The notes under the pieces were generated by a model that was not told the origin of the DNA, searched no databases, and saw only the letters and a program-made list of their open reading frames with translations. Positions 48,596 through 58,566 of a stretch of DNA of 64,000 nt are shown one piece after another. This DNA is from Agaricus subrufescens (lineage: Eukaryota > Basidiomycota > Agaricomycetes > Agaricales > Agaricaceae): assembly GCA_029945375.1 (NCBI GenBank), contig CM057066.1:248001-312000 (forward strand). Reading direction: 5' to 3'. Within the stretch, counting starts at the first letter, position 1, and every line of letters begins with the position of its first letter. Both the position numbers and the translations under genes were made by a program.

Positions 48596-49178
48596 GTATT
48601 CTGTCTTGGAACTCCATTTCCATTCCGTATTCTGTCTTGGATCTCCATTCTGTATTCCATCTTGTATTCTGTCTTGGATCTCCATTCCGTATTCTGTCTT
48701 GGATCTCCATTCTGTATTCCGTCTTGGATCTCCATTCCATATTCTGTCTTGGATCTCCATTCCATATTCTGTCTTGGATCTCCATTCCATATTCTGTCTT
48801 GGATCTCCATTCCATATTCTGTCTTGGATCTCCATTCTGTATTCCGTCTTGGATCTCCATTCCGTATTCCATCTTGGATCTCCATTCTGTATTCCATCTT
48901 GGATATCCATTCTGTATTCTGTCTTGCATCTCCATTCTGTATTCTGTCTTGGATATCCATTCCATATTCCGTCTTGGATATCCATTCTGTATTCCGTCTT
49001 GGATATCCATTCCGTATTCCGTCTTGGATATCCATTCCGTATTCTGTCTTGGATCTCCATTCTGTATTCCGTCTTGGATATCCATTCTGTATTCTGTCTT
49101 GTATTCTGTCTTGGATCTCCATTCCATATTCCGTCTTGGATCTCCATTCCGTATTCCACATTCTGTCTTGGATCTCAA
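48596..49178. repeat. 25-bp minisatellite, about 22-23 copies
   Basis: The unit is about TATTCTGTCTTGGATCTCCA plus five more bases. GTCTT recurs at exactly 25-bp spacing (for example 48721, 48746, 48771). Copies differ at a few positions (ATTCC/ATTCT, GATCTCC/GATATCC), and one or two are partly duplicated near 48655 and 49095. The array has no stop in any of the six frames, so six overlapping open frames of 200-236 codons arise. It sits in the left third of the transposon, downstream of the transposase gene. Confidence 0.95.
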
Positions 49179-49409
49179 TTGTTGTGCTAGTGCACTTTTG
49201 CCTGTGTCTTCAGAGACTGGTCTCAGCAAAAGCTCAAGTATGATCTCATGACTAGAGACTACTTGATCTATATTGCTGGATGCAACATTGGCTATGGTTG
49301 GTCTCTTATTGCAAGGTTTCAGAAAGCAGGATATAACAGTGTCTCAGAACTAGAAATCAGCAATTTTCATGATACATTTCATTACTAAGTCTTTAAGAAG
49401 GGGCAATTC

Positions 49410-52400
49410 CTAGTCATCTTTATCTACTAACTCTGTCATTACTTGACCTCTCTCCTCCAGATGCAATAGCTCTACTCCAGGATGCTTGCGCAAGATATAA
49501 ACCCAATCTGAGAACTCTGATTCCCAGATACCTACTATATCAACTATTGCTTGTATTGAAGCAAATTCAACCTGACTCTGCAAATCCCATTTCCCCCGAA
49601 GAGTGCATAGCTTTCTACAAACGTTTGTGACCCGTTTGTATACTGCCATTTGAATGCACTCATCTCCAACTTTAGTTTCAATAAACATTATTACCTCTCC
49701 ATATACTTGCATCTCTGGAGTAGAGCTTGTATCTTGTTGCCCAACAGTCACATTATCTGGGGAAGCCTAGTTTGTAAAGTTTTAGCTACATTAAAAAATA
49801 TACAAGAGATTACTTACCTCAAACCAGCGATAGTTCCATTTTGATAATTTGCCCTGTGTTTCATATATCCTGCTTCGCAAAGTACGTCCATTTTTCAGTT
49901 GTAATTTGCCATACAAGACCATGGAATCTGGATGAGTGACACAAAATCCCAAAACCTTTGAAACATACTCCACTACAAGGTTGTAGCTAGCATGATCAAG
50001 CAGTTTGAGAGGAAACTTTGATAAAAGGTGAAGTTTAGGAGGAAGTTGGGGTTTCTGGGGTTCTAGATCTGGATATAGTAGCCCAAGAATGCGAACACGC
50101 TCTTTATCCACAATGATGTTGCTGAGATTGGAAAATGGCTCCTTTTTTGACCGGATTTTGTGACCTAGCTCCCCAATTGTTCGTTCTACTGTAGCTTGTG
50201 ATCCCACCCAGACAGATCCATTCCATTTGATATGAATGGGAATGTGAATAAGTTGGAATATGCATAACTGTACTCGGTTAATCCTCTCTGGATCATCACC
50301 AATGTAGAGCTGCTCGAAGCATAACAAAAAGTTGACTATCTTCCTTTGAAGAGGCCCAAGGTCTCTCTCGGTATGTGGATGTAGAGACATAGCAAATGTG
50401 ACAATTTCTATGAACTCTGAATAATGTTCAACCACAGGATAGTTGAACTCCATCTCAAGACAGATGGGAACCATATACCAGAGAGTAAGACCCATCCATT
50501 CATACATCTTGTACTGGCTGTTCCGCTTCAAAGCTGGATCCTGGATAGCACCACAAAACGATGGAGGTAGAGTTTCCATAGCTGATACAACACACTGGCC
50601 AAGTGTTTAAGTCATTTGAGCAGACATATGGATGTGTTCAGTAGCCCTACTAAAAGTAGTGCTTGTCCACAAGTCCCATAGAAATGGAGCATCATTCTCC
50701 ATGAAAAGGTGGAAAGGGTCGAGAGGGAAAAAACTGGGATGAATAAATGCTTCACTAGCTGCACATAGTGGCATCCTCGATATTCCAGTTGACTTTGTAA
50801 TTTTTGCAATGGTAGCTTTTGAGTTTGATGAATCAAGAAGTGAAGAAATAGTCCTCCAATAATCATCTTCTGTGTGGAGAGGAATTTTTCCATCAGAATA
50901 GAGTGGTCGAGTTGGATTATAGGAGTCATTTTGAGGAGGATTTAATGGATAGTATTGTGCTTTTGCTCCAGATTGGATGCTTGAATAGGCAGCTTGAGTG
51001 AGACTAAAGCGATCTCCAAAGATAGCTGAATGACCAGCCATTCCATTAAGTTTGGCTGATCCCAGCATGTCTCCAAGGGCCATGACAATCCATGCTCGTA
51101 AAACAAAGTAGGATGAGTCAATAGCATCCCACATCCACAATCCTTCACTAGCCTGCATCATCTCTTCAAAAAGTGGATGTAAGAACAATTCGATATTGCC
51201 AGGAGAGTTGGGACCAGGTGTTGCCAAGACAATAATGACATTACTGGATTGATAGTGGATTTCAGGAGGAAGATTAAGGAGGATAAGAATGAGAACCCAT
51301 GTATTTGATTGCTTTTTCATCGTCAGCTGAGCACCATCAGTTGAGAGAGCAAATGCAATATCACGAGGATCCTGGAACAAATCCAAGTTTTCAAAATGAT
51401 GTTGGTGAATAGTCCCAGTAGGAAAATCTGAAAGAGGGACATCTTTAGCTGCAGCAACTAAAGAGAGAGCCTCTTTTAAGCAATGATCTTGGTGGCGGAG
51501 CAACTTTGCAGCTTCAGCATTTGCAAACATTGCCCTGATTGTATTCATGACAGGAAGAATGGTGAACTGAGTGGCTGGCTTGTTTGGGGATATGTATCAG
51601 GCAGTACCGCAAGTTGTTTTCCCTTTTTTCACAAAAGGGCATGAGTGAAGACCAGTATAAGGACCAGTATAAGCAATACAGCTATTTGGGCACATGTCAA
51701 TAGAATGGGGATGTAGTTGTGTCAATTCTTCAGCAAGTGACCGGGCTCAATAGAGTGACAAAACTTTTGGTTCATCACCAAGCACATCTTGGAGGACCTT
51801 CCGATGTGTTTAATAAGCAGCAACTGTCCCATTAGAGTTTTGCCAAGCCATATAATGCTTTAGAGTGATACGTTCAGACTCATCCAGCTCTCGGAGTGTG
51901 AAAGGTGTGTTTGGTGGATTTTCGGGTAGGGTGTAATCACCTTCAAATAAATTTAATACCAGAAAACATTTTTTAAACACAATATTTACCTAAAAGGTCA
52001 TTCCGAAGTTTGTTAAGCTCTGGAATATCATCTGCATGCATACTCTCACTCGAGTCTGAAGATGAATCAATGTCCATTTCATCATCAGATATCTGAGAGT
52101 ATATGCTAGAGCTAGAGCTGCCTTCACTCCTGCTTTTTGGATCCTTGGAGTCGTTATCTTCACCCCAGGTATCAGCCTCAGATATAGAGTCAGGGGCATT
52201 GAATGGAAGAGATGGTGTAGAGTTGTCTGGAATATCAGGACCCATGAATTCGAGTGGTGAATTTGAGCTGTCAAAGGTGCCTGGGCCTGCAAGAACATGA
52301 CCAGTATCGTCAATATGATCAACAGCCAGGGGTATGGGATCCAGGGGTGGACCCGGGTGGTAATCAGTAGCCTGAGTATCTGAGCTGGTGAAATTGTGTG

Positions 52401-52617
52401 TGGAGGTGGAAGCAGGGATGTCCTGGTCAGACTCGTCTTCAACAAGCTCGGAATTCAATGATTGCATTGTCTTTATAATTGCTCGCTGGATAAACTCCAC
52501 ATCTCATGGGTCTATTGATTGCGCCAAGTAATCTTGATCCTTTTTCAGATGTTTTCGGACTGTTCAAGGAAGGAATTTCTTCCTGCCGTCGCATTTAGTA
52601 CAGTAGCAGTAGACCAT
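49410..52617 (-). pseudogene. Tnp2/Plavaka-like transposase, decayed
   Basis: From the ATG at 52617 the N-terminus has a Cys pattern C-Y-C-T-K-C with in-frame stops shortly after, then an acidic Ser-rich stretch (52500-51973). Next is a zinc-ribbon-like stretch (D-M-C-P-N-S-C-I-A-Y-T-G then H-S-C-P-F), interrupted by TGA near 51598. The Tnp2-type core follows: F-A-L-S-T-D-G-A-Q-L, then L-A-T-P-G-P-N-S-P-G-N-I, L-F-E-E-M-M, and G-H-S-A-I-F-G-D-R-F (51548-50607). The 50579-49791 part continues with D-P-F-H-L-F-type and later helical regions, and a final exon ends at 49410. CACTA-group Tnp2 proteins catalyse cut-and-paste movement. At least three in-frame stops make it inactive as read. Confidence 0.85.
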
Positions 52618-53088
52618 GGTGGTGGACTGGGTGAGGAATGGATGTGAGAACCCACACCACCTTGTTCTATTGTTTATCACGATAGGAACACATGCATCGA
52701 ATGTCGAACGCATGTTCATCAAATACTTACATAATCGACAGCGGTTGTTGCATGTCGCAAAATTACCTGAGTATTGTTCACTCTTCGAAGTCCATTCGTC
52801 TGGCGCATGGCCAGTACCTGGGCTGTGTTCATGTCGCTCTTTGGTGGTGAGTTCTTTAGCATCTGCATATTGTTCCGCGCAGAATCAGCTGATAAGCACA
52901 ACGCTATAGCTAACTCCACGGACAGCCTTGACGGCGGCGTCATGGTGTTGGCGACACCATGCAAAGGCCCTCCACTCTTCCTCAACTCTGCTGGCGGTGG
53001 TACAAGTTTCCGCTCATCTGAAGACTGCGTCTTCATCTTCTCCCCCTCTTCCCGCACGAATCAGTTCTCAACGATTGGCAGTGTCAAC
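52618..53088. promoter_or_regulatory. central divergent region of the transposon
   Basis: It lies between the minus-strand transposase start and the plus-strand accessory gene and probably carries both promoters. Open frames here have no recognised homology. Confidence 0.4.
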
Positions 53089-55800
53089 ATGTCGCAGAGT
53101 GCTACGGGGAGCACAGTCGTAGCTGGTAATAACGTTATGGCTCCCCAGAATGCTGCTATTACTGACCAGGGCGTCGTAGGCAACATTGCTGCAGGTTCAC
53201 AGAGTATATCAAACAGCCTTCCGGGGACTTCGCAGACTGTTGCAGGCGGCTTAGTGATACCTCTCCACGCAAACCTTGAAACCGCCATTGCGAACCTACC
53301 ACTCCAGAGCATGCTGCGCAATGCTGAAGTATACCGCCTGTTCATTGAGAACAGCACGCTCCTCAACACAAAGGCGGCTCTTGCTTTGGATGCGGTGACC
53401 CTTGCTTCGGAAAAGGCGGCCCTCTCATCTGAGAATGCATCGCTCAGGATTGAGTTGGCAGGGGTTCAGCAAGAATTAGCGGATATGCGAAGTTGTGTTC
53501 AGGTGATGGAGGGTAACAGACTCCATCCGGACCAATGATTCCCATCTCTGTAAGTTTTCCATCGCATTATTTCTATTCACAGTTTACTAATAACTACCAT
53601 AGGGCAACGCTACTGACGATGTGATCTTCTGAAGACTCTGTAGAACCTGGTGACTCCTCCTCTCAACGTGACAGAAACAACAATAATCCCCGCTCCTCGA
53701 TTTATGGCCAATTCCCTGCCGACTCTCCTGCCCAATGCCCACCCGATTTCTCTCCCAATGTCCTATGGACCATCAGCAAGTGTCACAAAGACCTCAGCGC
53801 TTATAAGAACAGCTGGGTTGTCCTTAACGCTGCAATTCGCAACAAGGATGGCACTCCTTTTTCTAACATTGACACAATCAAGAACACGGCCCGCATCCAT
53901 TTTCTTTCTTCACTGGCCCCCCTCTCTATCCCTTCCTATGCTCCGCCACATCAAACAGGATCGTGGTGGAAGAAACACCGCCCAGAAGAGTGGAAGGCAG
54001 CTATCCAACACCTTGAACTTGTGCATCCCATCGTTGGCTACTGTGCTTATCATTGGAAAGCTGAAGAAATCTACCAATATGTCATACAAACCCGGCTTGA
54101 TAGTAATCAACCTAAGGAGAAATCAAGAGAGCTCGAGGGTATCCCCGCTGTAGAGCCTCTGGATATCAGTGGACCCACTGTATCGATGAAACGCCCTCAC
54201 TCTCCCACTATCACTCCGACTAGTCAGCCTGCTCCTGAGAACAAGCAGTCCGAGCAGCCAAACGTTGTCCTCAAGCCAGCTAAGAAAAAAAGGAAGAAAG
54301 GTGTGTACGAACTATTTCATAAAGTACTAGACTAACATTCTTTACAGGGCTTGCTCTCCTCGATGACGAATTCCGCTCACCGGATGGTGATCCTTCTTTG
54401 GCACCTCCTGTCCCTCCCTTAATGACCACCACACCTTCTAATAACACTGTGCCATCTATCACCTCGCCGTCCGCTATCCCGTTGTCAACTGCCCCGCCCT
54501 CCGCTTCCACGTCATCTACTGCCCCGCCCTCCACTGCCACATCATTTACTGCCCCACCGTCTACTGCCTCGCTGTCTACTACCCTGCCATCAACTGCCTC
54601 ACCATCTACTGTGTCAATTGCCCTGCCGTCAACTGCCCTGCCAACTACTCTCCCACCAGTATCAACTACATCTTCATCTACCGAAGCAGACTCGGGCTCT
54701 ACAAAGCACATCGACACCTCACAAATCGTGATCCCATCAACTGGTAAGGCTTCACTACTCTGACTGCTTTCTTCTACTGACCAACTTGATATATCTAGTG
54801 GATGCGCTTAGTGGTATGTTAAAGTCTCATTCGTAAATTATGAAAATACTAAACTGCATTCATAGAGCTCCTCTCCAAGGAGTTTTCATCAATCAAGGAT
54901 TCCACTGCGTTGTTCGATGCATTCAAACTATCACCCGAGTTTTCTGTTGGAAAGCCATCTGATGAACTTGTCAGATGGCTTCAGGGGGTCAAAGCGGCAG
55001 ATCCTAATGACCCTACCCTTGATGAAGACAACAACTTTGAACAATGGGGTCACCGTCAGCTTTCCCTCTCTTCTCCGGCACTCACTTACTGGTCTGTTGT
55101 AGGAAACGTCAACTTTGCATGCCACATTGTATCCGCCCTAGTGAAGACTTGTAAGGTGGCTAGAGCAATATGTCTTGTCAACCAAAAGACAGTAGCTATG
55201 TCTTTCCTTGCTGACTGCTATCTCAATCGAATGATTGAGACTCTCTTGAGGCTCTGGACTATCTATAAGGTGAGCACTTACCCGATTTGATGTCTATCTC
55301 GTTTCTTTTATTTTCTTTTCCAGGCCAAGCATCTGGATTCTCCTATGGCTCCGCCTACACCTGTCATCTTCTATGCCACTCTCTCCCACCTTGACCCCAC
55401 TGGTACCCACACCTCCTAGTGTTTCACAGAAATGTGTTCAGGTAAACTTTCCTCAAAGAAGTTTAACTAAAACCTACGCTCACTCGTATCTAGAGTCTCA
55501 AACTGGATGAACTGAGGGAACTTGTCAAAGTGCGGGGTATTGAACTTTCTACTGCAAAACCGAAGAAGGAAGGTAAGACTATGGATATATGTTCTTGTAA
55601 TATCACTAATTGAATCACTAGACTATGTTAAAGCTATCTTATGTGCACCAAATGCAAAACAGCCTTCAGAGGCTGATGTTCAATCAATCATTGCAACGGT
55701 AAGTTCATTCTTGAATATAATTCTTCAGAATGAACTCAATCAGGGTTATATAGCATGGTACTGCAAGGAAAGTTACTCAAAGTGCTGGTGGAAAGGATTC
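53089..55800 (+). pseudogene. transposon accessory gene with coiled coil and SAP-like motif
   Basis: The first part (ATG at 53089, to 53538) is Ser/Gly/Asn-rich and then a heptad-like coiled coil (A-A-L-S-S-E-N-A-S-L-R-I-E-L). Further exons can be followed: 53650-54300 (W-W-K-K-H-R-P-E-E-W-K-A-A and a basic K-K-K-R-K-K end, probably nuclear targeting), about 54350-54745 (Pro/Ser/Thr tandem stretch), 54865-55270 (conserved-looking D-E-L-V-R-W-L-Q-G). Last come two exons near 55493-55570 and 55621-55700 that form L-D-E-L-R-E-L-V-K-V-R-G-I-E-L, a SAP-type DNA-binding motif. A TGA near 53628 and a TAG near 55418 interrupt the likely reading. Large DNA transposons often carry a second DNA-binding protein that helps the transposase; that role is inference. 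Confidence 0.5.
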
Positions 55801-55849
55801 TAAAGTATAATGGTGTTTTATTAGTATCTCATAATATTAATTCTATGTT

Positions 55850-56115
55850 GCCTGACTGTGCTTGAACGATGGCCGAAAATGGCTGTATAGTACCTGAACA
55901 ATGCCTGAATACTGGGCTGTCTAAATCTGAATGTCCCCTGCACAAGGCCTGAATAATGCCACGACAGCACTTGAACAATACTTGGACAACAGCTGAACAA
56001 GTGCTGAACAAATGCTGAACAATGCCAGAAGATAGCATGAATTACGACCGGAACAAGACCAGAACAATGCCCGAATTTCTTGTTCAGGTACTGTTCTGGT
56101 ACTCTTTCTGAGAAT
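55850..56115. repeat. subterminal TGAACAATGC-type repeats
   Basis: Short degenerate repeats (CTGAACAATGCCTGAA, TGAACAAGTGCTGAACAAA, AGAACAATGCCCGAA and similar) recur about every 15-25 bp just inside the right end. CACTA-type elements commonly carry arrays of transposase-binding motifs in this position. Confidence 0.65.
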
Positions 56116-56185
56116 CGACACTATTTCGGGCTTTGTTCAGGGCCCCGGAAAAGCCCGGAAAAGCCCGAAAATACCCGGATTTTTC

Positions 56186-56196
56186 TTTTTACTGAG
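56186..56196 (-). repeat. right terminal inverted repeat of the transposon
   Basis: TTTTTACTGAG, an exact complement of 47865-47875, followed at once by the TATCAC target duplication. Confidence 0.8.
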
Positions 56197-56202
56197 TATC
56201 AC

Positions 56203-57600
56203 CTGTCACACCTCCTCTTCATCGGGGTGTAGAGGCTGAATTGAGTTGAGTGATCAAAGGGCACATAGAGCCCTTTTCCCGATCGGCGCATACAGAAACA
56301 GGAAGAGGAAGCAGTGGGAAGGTAGTAGATAGGGAGCATCGTTGCCGAACCTATCACCTGGATAGAGCACTATATGCAAATCCAGAGATCCAAAGCGGCG
56401 GCTCGAAACAGGTTAAAGATGGGGGAAGAGCGGTGGTGGCCAGAAGGATTTTGATTCTTTGCACTTGTGCTCCGGAGAGCGAGGAGGTTGATACCATGAC
56501 AAGTCATTCGAGCGTGGAGGGAGGTGCTAGATGCTAGGGACTGGTATAGTTAATACGAGGGTCACGATGTGCGCGTGGGTACACGAGGGAGAGTTTGGAT
56601 TGGAGAGAACATGCTCGAATTATGTTTTGAGGCAGCAAGCATTTCACGGAGAACATGCGCCGCCACAGTTGTGATCCTAGCCATTAAGAAAACGGTGAGC
56701 AAGGAGAGTTGATACAAAGGTTACAACGTACAGAAGAAGATCAGTTCATCAATAAAATTCAACATAGCGCCACGGTATGCAGCGGTTTGCTTGAGGACCA
56801 CAGGATGTTCAATGTAGCCAACTTCTGAGTAGGAGGGATAACATGCGGATTCTCAGTCTGTGCGCAGGGTCCTATCTTTCAGGTATTGACATCGAAGTGT
56901 TAGAACAGATGTGGCGCTTCCAGTCTCACTGTTTGATATGCCCGAAGCAGAAAGGTGACTTTGTAAGCTTATTTAGAGATCCATCAACACCATAGCACAA
57001 TCAGCGCACCGGACATTTCCATCCCGCACCTTGGCGTGCTCTTCTGTAGCTCTTTTAATCCAGACCTGCGGTTGCACGACAGCAAAGGTGGACTCTCGTC
57101 GTCCTTCTGCCTAGAACTTTCTATCTCCTTGTTAAGCAACACCACATGTGAACATCTTGTTTCGCCACCATTGAAACCACATTGAGAGGTGGAAGGCTCG
57201 CATATAGTTCATATCGTTATCGTCGGTATGGAAGTCTTGCTTGCTGCTCGAGGATAGAATGAAAAATGGATTATGAGAACGTGTAGTATGGCACGAAGCA
57301 TAGCTCTGCGACTGAGGATGAGTAAAGATATCTGTTCCGACTAGTCAACAATCAACTGCACTTGGACTGAGTGGCACATACCATTAATATTAAATGGTTT
57401 TTCTCTAGAAGTGCATTGTCGTGACGTCGGATGGGCCCACATTTCCGAGGCGACAAAAGATGAGAGAACAAATGGCGGCCAGTATTCCACATGTTGGCAT
57501 TCAAGAGTTCAGTATCGTAAAGCCGAGAGGCTGAGTTGAAGGAGAACCGAATAGCGAGAGCAGTTTCGCCGGGGTCGAAATGAAGTAAGATGCATGACTG
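56203..57600. pseudogene. module X, copy X5, right part
   Basis: It continues X5 after the transposon. It resembles X1 (for example 56250-56400 with 18000-18160 and 57230-57320 with 19080-19150) more than it resembles the extra gene in X3. Minus-strand peptides include S-C-N-R-R-S-G-L-K-E-L near 57045-57080 and M-L-R-A-I-L-H-V-L-I near 57290. All frames have stops. Confidence 0.5.
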
Positions 57601-58205
57601 GGTCTGGCAGCTCTGGTGGCGGAGAGACTTTCCCTAATATCAATGCTATCGCTGAGAATCTAGATGTATGCTATGTTACACTTACAATGGCAGTCTGGTC
57701 GAGGACACTCAGCATGGGCTACCCGTTTTCGAAGCACACACCAACAAACTCACCACAATACTGTTTATACGCTGTCCCAAGTCCGGCTGTGGTGACAGCA
57801 GCAATGAAAAGAAGCAAGGTTGATCGGGAAATACGACACTCGGTCCAACGCGGCCGATCAGATTGATCCAATTCATCGTCCCTTGCAGGAGAATCTCATC
57901 AACGGTCTGCTGTTCCGCCTGTAGCCACATCTCTCTTGGCTCGCTCTCTTCGCCTCACACCCTCTCCCACACACATCGCCCTCTCAAAGATCCACAGCAA
58001 ATTTGCCAGAGCCTCATTTCCCTGCCTTTGCTGCCTTACAGCAGGCACTACTCCTCCTTCATACACCTCCGAGGTCCCAGGCTTGACATGCAGTGGCGTC
58101 ACCACGTCTTTTCGAGTTCCCCTTGATTCAAGGTGCCCCTCTAGCACCCAAAGCCCTTGAAGCGCCTTTCTCGCAAACGTCTATGCTTGGTAGTCTGGTC
58201 CAAAG
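57601..58205 (+). pseudogene. KRE6-5: start of a further KRE6 unit, cut by a copia element
   Basis: 57601-57840 aligns with the start of the KRE6-1 unit (19430-19650: V-T-L-T-M-A, P-F-S-K-H, T-N-S-P-Q). A Ser/Pro/Leu-rich N-terminal stretch follows, then sequence is lost at the copia LTR at 58206. No catalytic region is present. Confidence 0.45.
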
Positions 58206-58550
58206 TGTTGATAAAGCAGAGCTGCTACCTGCAGCATGGAGTATGGATAGACTCACATTGCTGTATTCCTAAGCAGTAGGGGATTGCAGTAGTAGATAGA
58301 GCTTGTAGAGCAAAGTGAGAGAGGAAACTGAACTGTTATTCTATGGAATACATGTAGGGTTTATATACTCGACAAAGAACCTCATAGTGGTAAAGGGTAA
58401 TGTGAAACATACAGGTAAAACAGGAGTCCGCAGAAGGAGTCCGTAGTGAACATGCATAAAACGATTAAAAAGGTGTGGCATAGTGCATAGTGCACAGTAG
58501 TTGCTCATACACGTCATACCAAGCGTATAACTCGAGGTATTTCATCAACA
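58206..58550 (-). repeat. 3' LTR of the copia element
   Basis: Read on the minus strand it begins TGTTGATGAAA and ends TTTATCAACA, so it has TG...CA ends within short inverted repeats (TGTTGAT/ATCAACA). A TATA box (GTATATAAACC, near 58360-58372) marks the likely U3/R promoter. It is followed internally by a polypurine tract. Confidence 0.85.
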
Positions 58551-58560
58551 CTCCTCCTTG
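58551..58560 (-). other. polypurine tract next to the 3' LTR
   Basis: CAAGGAGGAG on the minus strand, immediately 5' of the LTR, in the standard place for plus-strand priming in reverse transcription. Confidence 0.75.
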
Positions 58561-58566
58561 AGTAGA

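Larger units (their letters stand above)
47864..56196. mobile_element. 8.3-kb CACTA/Plavaka-like DNA transposon inserted in X5
   Basis: The insertion interrupts X5 and is flanked by the direct repeat TATCAC (47858-47863 and 56197-56202). The related uninterrupted sequence in X3 near 32450-32470 shows the empty site. The ends form an inverted repeat CTCAGTAAAAA (47865-47875, and its complement at 56186-56196), with one extra G at the left end. Inside are a minus-strand Tnp2-type transposase gene, a plus-strand accessory gene, a 25-bp minisatellite and subterminal repeats. Both genes carry stops, so this copy is probably not autonomous. Assignment to the CACTA-like Plavaka group rests on the transposase, not on the terminal bases. 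Confidence 0.88.

Noticed and set aside
48494..49251. Six overlapping long open frames, apparently repetitive proteins of 200-236 codons
   Set aside because: They all come from the 25-bp minisatellite, which lacks stops in every frame; no single frame is favoured.
55850..56115. Regular short repeats considered as a CRISPR-like array
   Set aside because: Repeats are degenerate, spacing is irregular, the host is a eukaryote and they lie at a transposon end.
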